A stretch of DNA of 5,393 nt from Synechococcales cyanobacterium PMM_0073 (GCA_949127695.1 CASBQH010000445.1:1-5393); one strand, 5' to 3'; shown: positions 1 to 5,393, numbered from the stretch's first letter. Numbers and translations: made by a program. The notes: a model not told the origin generated them from the sequence alone.

Positions 1-567
1 GAGCGGCAGGGCTTCGAGCGCCAGTCGATCGAGACGAGAGATGGCTTGTCGCACCGGCTCCTGCTGCGCTGCCGGAAAACTCGAAAGCAGCGAGCGCGTC
101 AGGCCAGCCTCACCTAAAATTACGCTAGTTTGCTCCAGCCCTAGCCCGTGCAGCGCATCAAACAGCAGCAGCAAAATTTCGGCATCGGCGGCCACGCTGC
201 CTGATCCCAGCAGCTCTACACCAGCCTGATACAGCTCATGGCGTGCGCCGCGCCGGAAGACATTGGCGCTGTAGTAGAGGCGCTGCGGGTAGCTGGTGAG
301 GCGGGCGGCGGCAGCTCTGGCAATTGAGGCCGTGAGTTCGGGGCGCAGTCCCAAAAAACCGCCCTCGCCATCTTGCAGCTGGATCAGCGTTGCGGGCTGA
401 ATTGCCCCTCCGGCCAAGAGCGTCTCAATCCGCTCTAGGGTGGAAGTGATGATGCGATGGTAGCCCCAGCTGCGAAAGACCTGCTGCAACCGCTGTTCAA
501 TCCAGTGATTTTGGGCAACCTCAATCGGAAATAAGTCCCTAGCCCCAACGGGCGGCTGATAAACCAT
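1..567 (-). CDS. hisZ: ATP phosphoribosyltransferase regulatory subunit HisZ (3' end outside window)
   Basis: The first 189 codons of HisZ are visible and the frame is still open at base 1; the family is usually about 380-400 residues, so roughly half is missing. HisZ is a catalytically inactive histidyl-tRNA synthetase paralogue. It assembles with short-form HisG, allows histidine feedback, and so controls the first step of histidine synthesis (ATP plus PRPP) in the cytoplasm. Visible landmarks are the cyanobacterial N-terminus MVYQPPVGARDL, the class-II synthetase-like segment LRPELTASIAR (residues 74-84) and a motif-2-like stretch NVFRR...YQAGVELLG (102-121). The charged motif-2 loop between them is unusually short, which fits a non-aminoacylating paralogue rather than HisS. 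The ATG at 565-567 is chosen because it gives the conserved N-terminus; no clear Shine-Dalgarno sequence precedes it. The gene lies 72 bp after the J-protein stop, with no terminator seen, so read-through is likely. Confidence 0.88.
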   Translation of the reverse strand, partial: MVYQPPVGARDLFPIEVAQNHWIEQRLQQVFRSWGYHRIITSTLERIETLLAGGAIQPATLIQLQDGEGGFLGLRPELTASIARAAAARLTSYPQRLYYSANVFRRGARHELYQAGVELLGSGSVAADAEILLLLFDALHGLGLEQTSVILGEAGLTRSLLSSFPAAQQEPVRQAISRLDRLALEALPL

Positions 568-639
568 CGTCTCTATAAACGCCTCTATCGTCTGCTTGTG
601 GCCTGAGTCTGCTGGTAGCCTGCTAATGGCTCGACTGCT

Positions 640-1635
640 TTACTTCTTCTTATTGCCAAACAGGCCAAACAGCCCGCCGCCGCCCTTCTCTTCTTTTTTA
701 GAATTGGCCTTACCCGTGGCATTCGGCTTGCCCGCCGCCGATTTTCCTGACGCTGACTTGCCCGCCGCCGGATTGGCTGCTCCATCTAGACGCCGCTTGC
801 CCTCTAGCGCCACCGCATCTTCGGGATTGAGTTCTAGCGCCTTATTGAAGTGAATCTTGGCCATGGTTGCCTGATTGGTCTTGAGATAAATTACCCCAAG
901 CTGGCTGTGGCAGGCGCTGTGGGTTGGGTCTAGCTTCAGCGCATCCCGCAGCTCCAAAATAGCTCGCGAGTAGTCTTGTCGGGTTTCAAATCCGGCGGCG
1001 CGACGCAGATAGGCCGAAACCATCGTTTCGCGGGCAGGCGGCGGCGCGGCTGGATTGGGCGCAGCAGCAGCTGAACTAGCCGCCGCTCTACCGCCCGCGC
1101 CTGCCATACTGCCACTGGAGGCCGGTGCGGCCTGACGCTGAGCGCTCATGCTGCCCTTGCTTTCCTGCCGCATCAAAAACACTAGATTGAGTTCGCTGAT
1201 CTGGCCAATGGTTTCTAGGGCGAGATCGAGCTGCTGATACAGATTTTCGGTGAGGTCGCGCAGGGCGGCTTTGTAGGCGCTGTCAATATTGCTGGCAGCA
1301 GCGACCCGGCGGGCGGCATCGCTGGTCAAAACGACCGTATCCTGCTGCTTGAGCGCCTGCTTGCCTTTAAGCCGCAGCAGCACTGCATGTTCACTGTTGC
1401 TCTTTTCCTGGGAGAGCTTTTCGTAGGCTGGATTGACCAGCTTCGAGAGATATGCTTCGGCTAGCTGACGATCAACATCCCCTTCTAGCACCGCACTGTC
1501 AGGATGCAGCCGCCGCGCAATGGTGAGGTAGCGTCGCCGAATCTCTTTGGGATCAGCACCGACTGGCGCGCCCAAAATGGCGTGGTAGTCCGTAAAGTCT
1601 AAATTGAACAGTCCCTGCTCTATTTTTAGCGACAT
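640..1635 (-). CDS. J-domain protein with TPR repeats and basic repetitive tail
   Basis: A 331-residue predicted soluble co-chaperone. The N-terminal J-domain (about residues 14-76) starts DYHAILG and carries the diagnostic HPD tripeptide at 44-46, the element that stimulates Hsp70/DnaK ATPase. A helical middle region (about 80-157) has no motif I recognise. An Ala/Gly/Ser/Pro-rich linker (about 160-203) leads to two TPR-like units (about 205-238 and 239-272, ending LKLDP and LELNP), which normally bind peptide partners. The tail has xAxGK pentads (289-309) and ends GGGGLFGLFGNKKK. There is no Gly/Phe region or zinc finger, so it is not a housekeeping DnaJ but a class-C-like J-protein. It has no signal peptide or membrane segment. 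The ATG at 1633-1635 puts the J-domain at the usual distance from the N-terminus. The gene sits between the phosphatase gene and hisZ. I recall sll1384 of Synechocystis as a likely counterpart, unverified; the client is unknown. Confidence 0.85.
   Translation of the reverse strand: MSLKIEQGLFNLDFTDYHAILGAPVGADPKEIRRRYLTIARRLHPDSAVLEGDVDRQLAEAYLSKLVNPAYEKLSQEKSNSEHAVLLRLKGKQALKQQDTVVLTSDAARRVAAASNIDSAYKAALRDLTENLYQQLDLALETIGQISELNLVFLMRQESKGSMSAQRQAAPASSGSMAGAGGRAAASSAAAAPNPAAPPPARETMVSAYLRRAAGFETRQDYSRAILELRDALKLDPTHSACHSQLGVIYLKTNQATMAKIHFNKALELNPEDAVALEGKRRLDGAANPAAGKSASGKSAAGKPNATGKANSKKEEKGGGGLFGLFGNKKK
709..771 (-). repeat. In-gene repeat encoding xAxGK pentads
   Basis: The J-protein gene here encodes PAAGK, SASGK, SAAGK and PNATGK in succession (residues 289-309). 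At DNA level the 14-mer CTTGCCCGCCGCCG occurs on the plus strand at 727-740 and again at 757-770, exactly 30 bp (ten codons) apart. This suggests growth by slippage or unequal exchange. The product is a flexible, lysine-spaced tail. Confidence 0.75.
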
Positions 1636-1643
1636 AGCGACAT
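1628..1643 (-). repeat. 8-bp tandem duplication spanning the J-protein start codon
   Basis: AGCGACAT is repeated without a gap at 1628-1635 and 1636-1643 on the plus strand, giving ATGTCGCT twice on the coding strand. The downstream copy supplies the chosen start. The upstream ATG (1641-1643) is out of frame and reads Met-Ser-Leu-Cys-Arg followed by TAA at 1626-1628, so it forms a five-codon overlapping frame. Confidence 0.8.
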
Positions 1644-1663
1644 ACTGCTTATTCCGCGCATTG

Positions 1664-1691
1664 CTCCAATTTTTGGAGTTTCTCTAGTGTA
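1664..1691 (-). promoter_or_regulatory. Possible promoter and hairpin/operator upstream of the J-protein gene
   Basis: In the 115-bp gap between the phosphatase and J-protein genes there is a perfect inverted repeat, CTCCAA-TTT-TTGGAG (1664-1678). Just upstream on the coding strand is TACACT (1686-1691), a fair -10 hexamer without a good -35 at 16-18 bp. If used, transcription would begin at about the edge of the palindrome, so the palindrome could be an operator or a 5'-end hairpin. No U-run follows it, so it is a poor terminator. A weaker 5-bp inverted repeat (TTTGG/CCAAA, 1693-1707) lies further upstream. Confidence 0.35.
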
Positions 1692-1750
1692 CTTTGGCTG
1701 ACCCAAAAAAGCTGTGCGGTAGAAGTCAGATTTGAAGCGCGGCGGGTGAG

Positions 1751-2569
1751 CTACTGCGCCGCCGCTTCAGGCAAGCAGGCTGGCGGCAGGGGCTGCACCC
1801 TCAGCAGCTCTCGACTGATGGACTCATGCAGCAGCCCGTTGCTGGCCAAAATTCGCCCAGAGTCGATTGCAAACTCGCTCTGATCATAGGCCGTGACTCG
1901 CCCGCCTGCTTCGGCCACCAGCACCGCCCCCGCCGCCATATCCCAGGGAGACAGCCCGCGCTCCCAAAAGCCATCTAGCCTGCCGCAGGCCACATAAGCC
2001 AGATCGAGCGCCGCCGCCCCACCCCGCCGCACGCCCTGCGTCAGATGACTGAAGTGGCAAAACTCGGCGTAGTTGTTGTCGGGCGTGCTGTGGCGATCAT
2101 AGGCAAAGCCCGTCACTAGCAGGCTTTGGCGCAGCGCTGCCGCTGTCGAAACCTGGATCGGCTGGCGGTTGAGCGTGGCTCCCAGCCCGGTTGCAGCCCG
2201 AAACAGCTCTTGCCGAGTCGGGTCAAAAATTACGCCAACGCTGGGCTTGCCCTGAATCAGCAGCCCGACTGAGCTGGCATAGAACGGATATTGGTGGGCA
2301 TAGTTGGTGGTGCCATCTAGCGGGTCAATCGCCCAGAGATATTCGCTCTCTGCACCCTGCATCCCCGACTCTTCGGCCAAAATTTTATGGTCTGGGAAAT
2401 GCCGCTGAATCACGCTCAGGATAGCGGACTCAGAAGCTTGGTCGGCCTCAGTGACCAAATCGCCCAGACGACCTTTTTCGCGGATATTGACTTTGCCAGC
2501 GTAGGCTTGCAGCACCGCACCGCCAGCTAGCGCCGCTTCAGTTGCAATATCGAGCAGTTGTTGCAGCAT
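1751..2569 (-). CDS. Inositol monophosphatase family protein (SuhB/IMPL1-like)
   Basis: A 272-residue Mg2+-dependent, lithium-sensitive-type phosphatase of the usual family length. The active site is complete: LVTEAD (38-43), the metal ligand Glu66 in AEES, motif 1 IDPLDGTTNY (81-90, ligands Asp82 and Asp85, catalytic Thr87), and motif 2 SPWDMAAG (207-214, ligand Asp210). Family members hydrolyse myo-inositol-1-phosphate, galactose-1-phosphate, fructose bisphosphate, PAP or histidinol phosphate. The segments LLVTGFAYD and GVRRGGAAALDLAYVACG resemble plant plastid IMPL1 as I remember it, more than the histidinol-phosphatase IMPL2, so inositol/sugar monophosphatase is the better guess. The nearby hisZ keeps a HisN-type role open. 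The ATG at 2567-2569 gives a full N-terminal helix and lies 39 bp after the ferredoxin stop, which implies co-transcription. The last 15 or so residues, rich in Pro and Ala, extend past the core fold. Confidence 0.9.
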   Translation of the reverse strand: MLQQLLDIATEAALAGGAVLQAYAGKVNIREKGRLGDLVTEADQASESAILSVIQRHFPDHKILAEESGMQGAESEYLWAIDPLDGTTNYAHQYPFYASSVGLLIQGKPSVGVIFDPTRQELFRAATGLGATLNRQPIQVSTAAALRQSLLVTGFAYDRHSTPDNNYAEFCHFSHLTQGVRRGGAAALDLAYVACGRLDGFWERGLSPWDMAAGAVLVAEAGGRVTAYDQSEFAIDSGRILASNGLLHESISRELLRVQPLPPACLPEAAAQ

Positions 2570-2608
2570 GATCTGGCAATTAATCTGGTATTTCTAGAGA
2601 GCGTCAGC

Positions 2609-2977
2609 CTATTCTTCGTCCAGCGGTAGCCCAGCTCTGACGCGGCCTTTGCCAAAGTGACGGCCAAACTGAAGCTCATAGACTTCATCTTCGTCCTGCG
2701 TCTCAACTTCTAGGCTGGAGCAGGGATAGCTAACGCAGAGCAGGGCATAGCCTGCTGCCCGCAGCTTAGAAGAGAGACCAACTGCCTCCGGCTGAGCAAT
2801 TTCGCCGGATAGAACGCGCACGGCGCAGGCAGTGCAGGCTCCGTTGCGGCAGGAGAAGGGCAGCTCAACCCCTTGGGCTTCGGCGCTCATTAGCACATAG
2901 CGGTCAGCAGGCACCGATACCTCGTAGCAGGCGCGATGTTGGCGGTCGTAAATTTTTACTGGATAAGTCTGGGTCAT
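2609..2977 (-). CDS. Plant-type [2Fe-2S] ferredoxin, Fed2/FdC2-like
   Basis: A 122-residue cytoplasmic electron carrier. The cluster ligands are Cys43, Cys48, Cys51 and Cys81, spaced CX4CX2CX29C as in photosynthetic ferredoxins. The loop reads CRNGACTAC where PetF has CRAGACSTC, and the usual acidic helix is altered. The protein is about 25 residues longer than PetF because of a C-terminal extension after the core, YELQFGRHFGKGRVRAGLP (100-118) and a terminal DEE. That extension and total length match the cyanobacterial Fed2 (Synechocystis sll1382) and plant FdC2 group as I recall them, which has been tied to the low-iron response rather than bulk electron transfer from photosystem I. The ATG at 2975-2977 is the only start suited to the fold; no Shine-Dalgarno sequence is evident. 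It is the first gene of the minus-strand group and divergent from trpE. [2Fe-2S] ferredoxin is near certain; the subgroup is a good guess. Confidence 0.92.
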   Translation of the reverse strand: MTQTYPVKIYDRQHRACYEVSVPADRYVLMSAEAQGVELPFSCRNGACTACAVRVLSGEIAQPEAVGLSSKLRAAGYALLCVSYPCSSLEVETQDEDEVYELQFGRHFGKGRVRAGLPLDEE

Positions 2978-3090
2978 GCGCTGAAATTATGCAAATTCGC
3001 TAACAGAACCAATAGCCAAGCGTTCCACAGTCCATCATAGGGCTTCTGGTTGAGTATTCGTAGAGAAAGCATTGGTGATAAACTGTGAAG
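2978..3090. promoter_or_regulatory. Divergent promoter region between the ferredoxin gene and trpE
   Basis: These 113 bp must hold the promoters of both divergent genes. For the ferredoxin, minus-strand candidates are TATGAT (3034-3039), which would give a leader of about 50 nt, and CATAAT (2986-2991), which would leave almost no leader. Neither has a good -35. For trpE, TTGAGT (3050-3055) and GATAAA (3077-3082) are hexamer-like but 21 bp apart. I found no NtcA-type GTA-N8-TAC site and no leader peptide with Trp codons, so attenuation of trpE is not supported. Confidence 0.4.
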
Positions 3091-4611
3091 ATGATTTTCC
3101 CAGACTTCGAGCAATTTTCGCAGCTAGCGCAGCAGGGTAATTTCGTCCCCCTTTACCAAGAATGGGTGGCCGACCTAGATACACCTGTTTCAGCCTGGTA
3201 CAAGGTTTGCGCCGGACAGCCCTACAGCTTTTTGCTGGCGTCGATTGAGGGCGGCGAGCGGGTGGGTCGCTACAGCTTTGTCGGCTGCGACCCGCTGTGG
3301 ATTTTAGAAGCCAGAGGTAGCCAGACCACTCAGACCTATCGCGATGGCTCTGTGCAGCACTTTCAAGGCGATCCGTTTGAGACACTCTCGACCTGTCTGG
3401 CGGCTTTTCAGCCCGTGAAGCTACCAGAGCTGCCGCCCGGAATTGGCGGACTGTTCGGCGTTTGGGGCTATGAGCTGATCAACTGGATTGAGCCAAATGT
3501 GCCAATCTATCCAGCTGAGCCGCATGACCTGCCCGATGGACTCTGGATGCAGATTGATCACCTGATGGTATTTGACCAAGTGAAGCGCAAGATTTGGGCG
3601 ATTGCCTATGCCGACCTGCGTGATCCCAGCGTTAATTTGCAGCAAGCCTACGCGCAGGCGGTGGCCAAGGTGCAGCAGATGGTGGCCAAGCTCCAGCTGC
3701 CTCTCACCGGACGCGATCACCTGCTGGAATGGAGTCCGCAGGCGCAGCAGCCGCTAGCCTACCAAAGCAGCGTTACCCAGGCCGAGTTTTGTGCCCAGGT
3801 TGAGGCGGCGAAGGCGCATATTCGTGCAGGCGATATTTTCCAGGTGGTGATTTCACAGCGGCTCTCTACGCCCTATCACGGCGATCCGTTTGCGCTCTAT
3901 CGCTCGCTGCGCTTGATCAACCCTTCGCCCTACATGGCTTACTTCCACTTCCAAGACTGGCAGATTATTGGCTCTAGCCCAGAGGTGATGGTAAAGGCTG
4001 AGCGGGTGCAGGTTGGCGAACCGCTGCTGGCCACGCTGCGCCCAATTGCGGGCACCCGGCCACGCGGCCAGACGGCGACAGAAGATGCCGCATTGGGGCA
4101 AGAGCTGCTGCAAGATCCCAAAGAGCTAGCCGAGCATGTGATGCTGGTGGATCTGGGACGCAACGATTTGGGGCGGGTCTGCGCCAATGGCACGGTGCAG
4201 GTCGATGAACTGATGGTGATTGAGCGCTACTCGCATGTGATGCATATTGTCAGCAACGTGGTGGGGCGGCTGGGCGCGGGCAAAACGGCCTGGGATCTGC
4301 TCAAAGCCTGTTTCCCGGCGGGTACCGTCAGCGGCGCGCCGAAGATTCGCGCTATGCAGATTATCCATGCCCTAGAAGGCTGTCGGCGCGGGCTATATTC
4401 AGGTGTCTATGGCTACTATGACTTTGAAGGTCAGCTGAATACGGCCATTACCATTCGGACGATGGTAGTTTGCAGCCAGCCCGACGGCAGCTCTCAGGTG
4501 AGCGTCCAGGCCGGAGCGGGAATGGTGGCCGACTCGCAGCCGGAACGGGAATATGAGGAAACGTTGAACAAAGCCAAAGGAATGTTAGAAGCAATCCGGT
4601 ATTTGCAGTGA
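3091..4611 (+). CDS. trpE: Anthranilate synthase component I
   Basis: TrpE converts chorismate to anthranilate using ammonia delivered by the TrpG glutaminase subunit, the first step committed to tryptophan. From ATG 3091 the protein has 506 residues, normal for a stand-alone TrpE; no glutaminase domain is fused. The N-terminal domain has the cyanobacterial signature DTPVSAWYKVC. The chorismate-binding domain carries INPSPYMAYF, SSPEVM, RPIAGTRPRG (317-326), DLGRNDLGRV, PAGTVSGAPK (409-418), GVYGYYDFEG and a final EYEETLNKAKGM. These separate it from isochorismate synthase and fit TrpE better than PabB. The tryptophan-sensing LLES motif reads LLAS here (48-51), while NPSPYM is kept. An in-frame GTG at 3085 would add two residues and has GGTGA 6 nt upstream; ATG 3091 is preferred because homologues begin MIFPDF. 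The gene is transcribed alone, divergent from the ferredoxin gene and convergent with the EAL gene. Confidence 0.96.
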   Translation: MIFPDFEQFSQLAQQGNFVPLYQEWVADLDTPVSAWYKVCAGQPYSFLLASIEGGERVGRYSFVGCDPLWILEARGSQTTQTYRDGSVQHFQGDPFETLSTCLAAFQPVKLPELPPGIGGLFGVWGYELINWIEPNVPIYPAEPHDLPDGLWMQIDHLMVFDQVKRKIWAIAYADLRDPSVNLQQAYAQAVAKVQQMVAKLQLPLTGRDHLLEWSPQAQQPLAYQSSVTQAEFCAQVEAAKAHIRAGDIFQVVISQRLSTPYHGDPFALYRSLRLINPSPYMAYFHFQDWQIIGSSPEVMVKAERVQVGEPLLATLRPIAGTRPRGQTATEDAALGQELLQDPKELAEHVMLVDLGRNDLGRVCANGTVQVDELMVIERYSHVMHIVSNVVGRLGAGKTAWDLLKACFPAGTVSGAPKIRAMQIIHALEGCRRGLYSGVYGYYDFEGQLNTAITIRTMVVCSQPDGSSQVSVQAGAGMVADSQPEREYEETLNKAKGMLEAIRYLQ

Positions 4612-4672
4612 ATTTGGCAAGATAGCCGTAGGAGTATGCGGAGCAGCTAACGAGAGCAATAGAAACTCGAAC
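4612..4672. other. Convergent intergenic spacer, no terminator recognised
   Basis: These 61 bp separate the trpE stop from the stop of the EAL-domain gene on the opposite strand. I see no GC-rich hairpin with a T-run on either strand, only short chance complementarities. Termination here is either Rho-independent by weak structure or lies inside the opposing genes. Confidence 0.5.
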
Positions 4673-5347
4673 TTAGAGCGGCGACTGACAAATGAGTTGA
4701 GGCACAGACTGACTGTCTAGCGGTCTGGCAAACAGGTAGCCCTGACCCCGGTGACAGCCCAACAGCTGGAGCTTCAGCGCCTGCTCTGCGGTCTCCACTC
4801 CTTCGGCAATCACGTCAATCCCCAAACTCTGCGCCAGGTTGGTAATCGCTCGCACCAAATATTCGCCGCGCTGCGAGGAGAGCTGCTGGACAAAGGAGCG
4901 ATCAATTTTTAAAACATCTAGCGGCAGCTCCAGCAGGCGACTGAGCGATGAATAGCCTGTGCCAAAGTCGTCAATGTAGAGCTGCACGCCCAGCAGCTGG
5001 AGCTGACTGAGCACTAGCTCCACGGCATCTGGATTGCTCATAATTGAGCTTTCGGTAATTTCTAGCTTTAGGCTGGCCGCAGAGAGTCCTGTTTCGCGCA
5101 GAATCTGCTCAATCTGCTCAGGCAAGTCACTGCAAGCCACCTGCTGGCAGGAGAGATTAACGCTGATGGTCAAATGGCCAAACTCGGCTGGAAAGCGCTG
5201 CTGCCAGCGCCGCATCTGCTGGCAAGCCTCCCGCATCACCCAATCACCAATCTCGATAATCAGGCCGCAGGCTTCGGCCAGCGGATGGTGAAGCTCGCAG
5301 GCAACAACGTTGAGCGCCTGATGCGGCTGACGGCAGTCTTGGAGCAA
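4673..5347 (-). CDS. EAL-domain protein, N-terminally incomplete (cyclic-di-GMP phosphodiesterase family)
   Basis: This 224-residue frame is most of an EAL domain, which hydrolyses cyclic di-GMP to pGpG using two metal ions. From the first open codon, a TTG at 5347, it has HPLAEACGLIIEIGDW (21-36), Asn64 in SVNLS, Glu96 in LEITES, the metal-binding DDFGTGYSS (126-134, Asp126 and Asp127), Lys147 in LKIDRSF, Glu182 and Glu185 in AEGVET, and Gln202 in GQGYLF. Every catalytic residue downstream of the signature is present. The signature E-A/V-L motif and the preceding YQP strand are absent from this frame, because a TGA at 5351-5353 closes it. The neighbouring frame carries Glu-Ala just at the break, so a frameshift is likely. 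Any upstream GGDEF, PAS or GAF sensor domain would lie beyond base 5393. It may be a pseudogene, a contig-edge error, or a short degenerate EAL protein; the TTG is only the first open codon, not a supported start. Confidence 0.75.
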   Translation of the reverse strand: MLQDCRQPHQALNVVACELHHPLAEACGLIIEIGDWVMREACQQMRRWQQRFPAEFGHLTISVNLSCQQVACSDLPEQIEQILRETGLSAASLKLEITESSIMSNPDAVELVLSQLQLLGVQLYIDDFGTGYSSLSRLLELPLDVLKIDRSFVQQLSSQRGEYLVRAITNLAQSLGIDVIAEGVETAEQALKLQLLGCHRGQGYLFARPLDSQSVPQLICQSPL

Positions 5348-5393
5348 GCCTCAGATTCGGTCATCAGTCTCTCTAGCGAAGATTTGGAGCGCC
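5347..5393 (-). other. Probable displaced N-terminal part of the EAL domain in a shifted frame
   Basis: Reading the minus strand inward from the window edge, one frame is open and gives SSLERLMTESEA, ending with GAG GCT (Glu-Ala) at 5347-5352. This resembles the strand before the EAL signature (typically SLETGRL.GFEALLRW). The following Leu-Leu is in the main frame (TTG CTC at 5342-5347). The junction looks like the loss of one base. The stretch is too short for a firm call. Confidence 0.35.

Noticed and set aside
41..229. Plus-strand 62-codon frame rich in Ser and Pro
   Set aside because: It is antisense to hisZ, whose conserved residues explain the sequence.
1..567. Histidyl-tRNA synthetase (HisS) instead of HisZ
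   Set aside because: The cyanobacterial HisZ N-terminus MVYQPPVGARDL and the shortened motif-2 loop do not fit an active synthetase.
596..853. Plus-strand frame with a Pro/Ala-rich product opposite the J-protein tail
   Set aside because: The composition simply mirrors the repetitive GC-rich tail on the other strand; the J-protein frame has real domains.
3050..3090. Possible trp leader peptide or attenuator before trpE
   Set aside because: No short frame with clustered Trp codons and no alternative hairpins are present in the short leader.
3035..3385. Open frame of 116 codons on the minus strand across the trpE start
   Set aside because: It lies antisense to well-conserved TrpE codons, has a compositionally biased product without motifs, and is explained as a shadow of trpE.
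4612..4672. Bidirectional terminator between trpE and the EAL gene
   Set aside because: Only 3-4 bp complementarities without T-runs were found, too weak to annotate.
1..5393. HIP1 octamers (GCGATCGC) typical of many cyanobacteria
   Set aside because: I looked and found no exact copy. Absence in 5.4 kb does not argue against a cyanobacterium because several lineages have few.

Overview
The window looks like chromosomal DNA from a GC-rich cyanobacterium, probably of a filamentous Leptolyngbya-like or related lineage. The TrpE N-terminus (DTPVSAWYKVC, GQPYSFLL), the HisZ N-terminus (MVYQPPVGARDL), the FdC2/Fed2-like ferredoxin and a J-domain/TPR protein are all recognisably cyanobacterial. The assignment is from remembered family sequences, not from a search.

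Layout. Four genes lie head to tail on the minus strand, in transcription order: a plant-type [2Fe-2S] ferredoxin (2977 to 2609), an inositol-monophosphatase-family phosphatase (2569 to 1751), a J-domain protein with TPRs (1635 to 640), and the first 189 codons of hisZ (567 to beyond base 1). Gaps are 39, 115 and 72 bp, and I see no convincing terminator in them, so one operon is possible. The 115-bp gap before the J-protein gene holds a small hairpin and a -10-like box, so an internal promoter is also plausible. trpE (3091 to 4611, plus strand) is divergent from the ferredoxin gene across about 113 bp. It converges on an EAL-domain (cyclic-di-GMP phosphodiesterase family) fragment (5347 to 4673, minus) with 61 bp between the stops.

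Functions. Two genes begin amino-acid pathways: HisZ (regulatory subunit for HisG, histidine) and TrpE (chorismate to anthranilate, tryptophan). The ferredoxin, phosphatase and J-protein appear to be a conserved cyanobacterial neighbourhood; I recall, unverified, the same trio as sll1382-sll1384 in Synechocystis PCC 6803. No mechanism linking the genes is visible in the sequence.

There are no tRNA or rRNA genes, insertion sequences or CRISPR arrays, and nothing that amounts to a new multi-gene system. The points most worth a second look are the broken N-terminus of the EAL domain at the right edge, an 8-bp tandem duplication over the J-protein start codon, the Ala substitution in the TrpE feedback motif, the short motif-2 loop of HisZ, and the repetitive basic tail of the J-protein.
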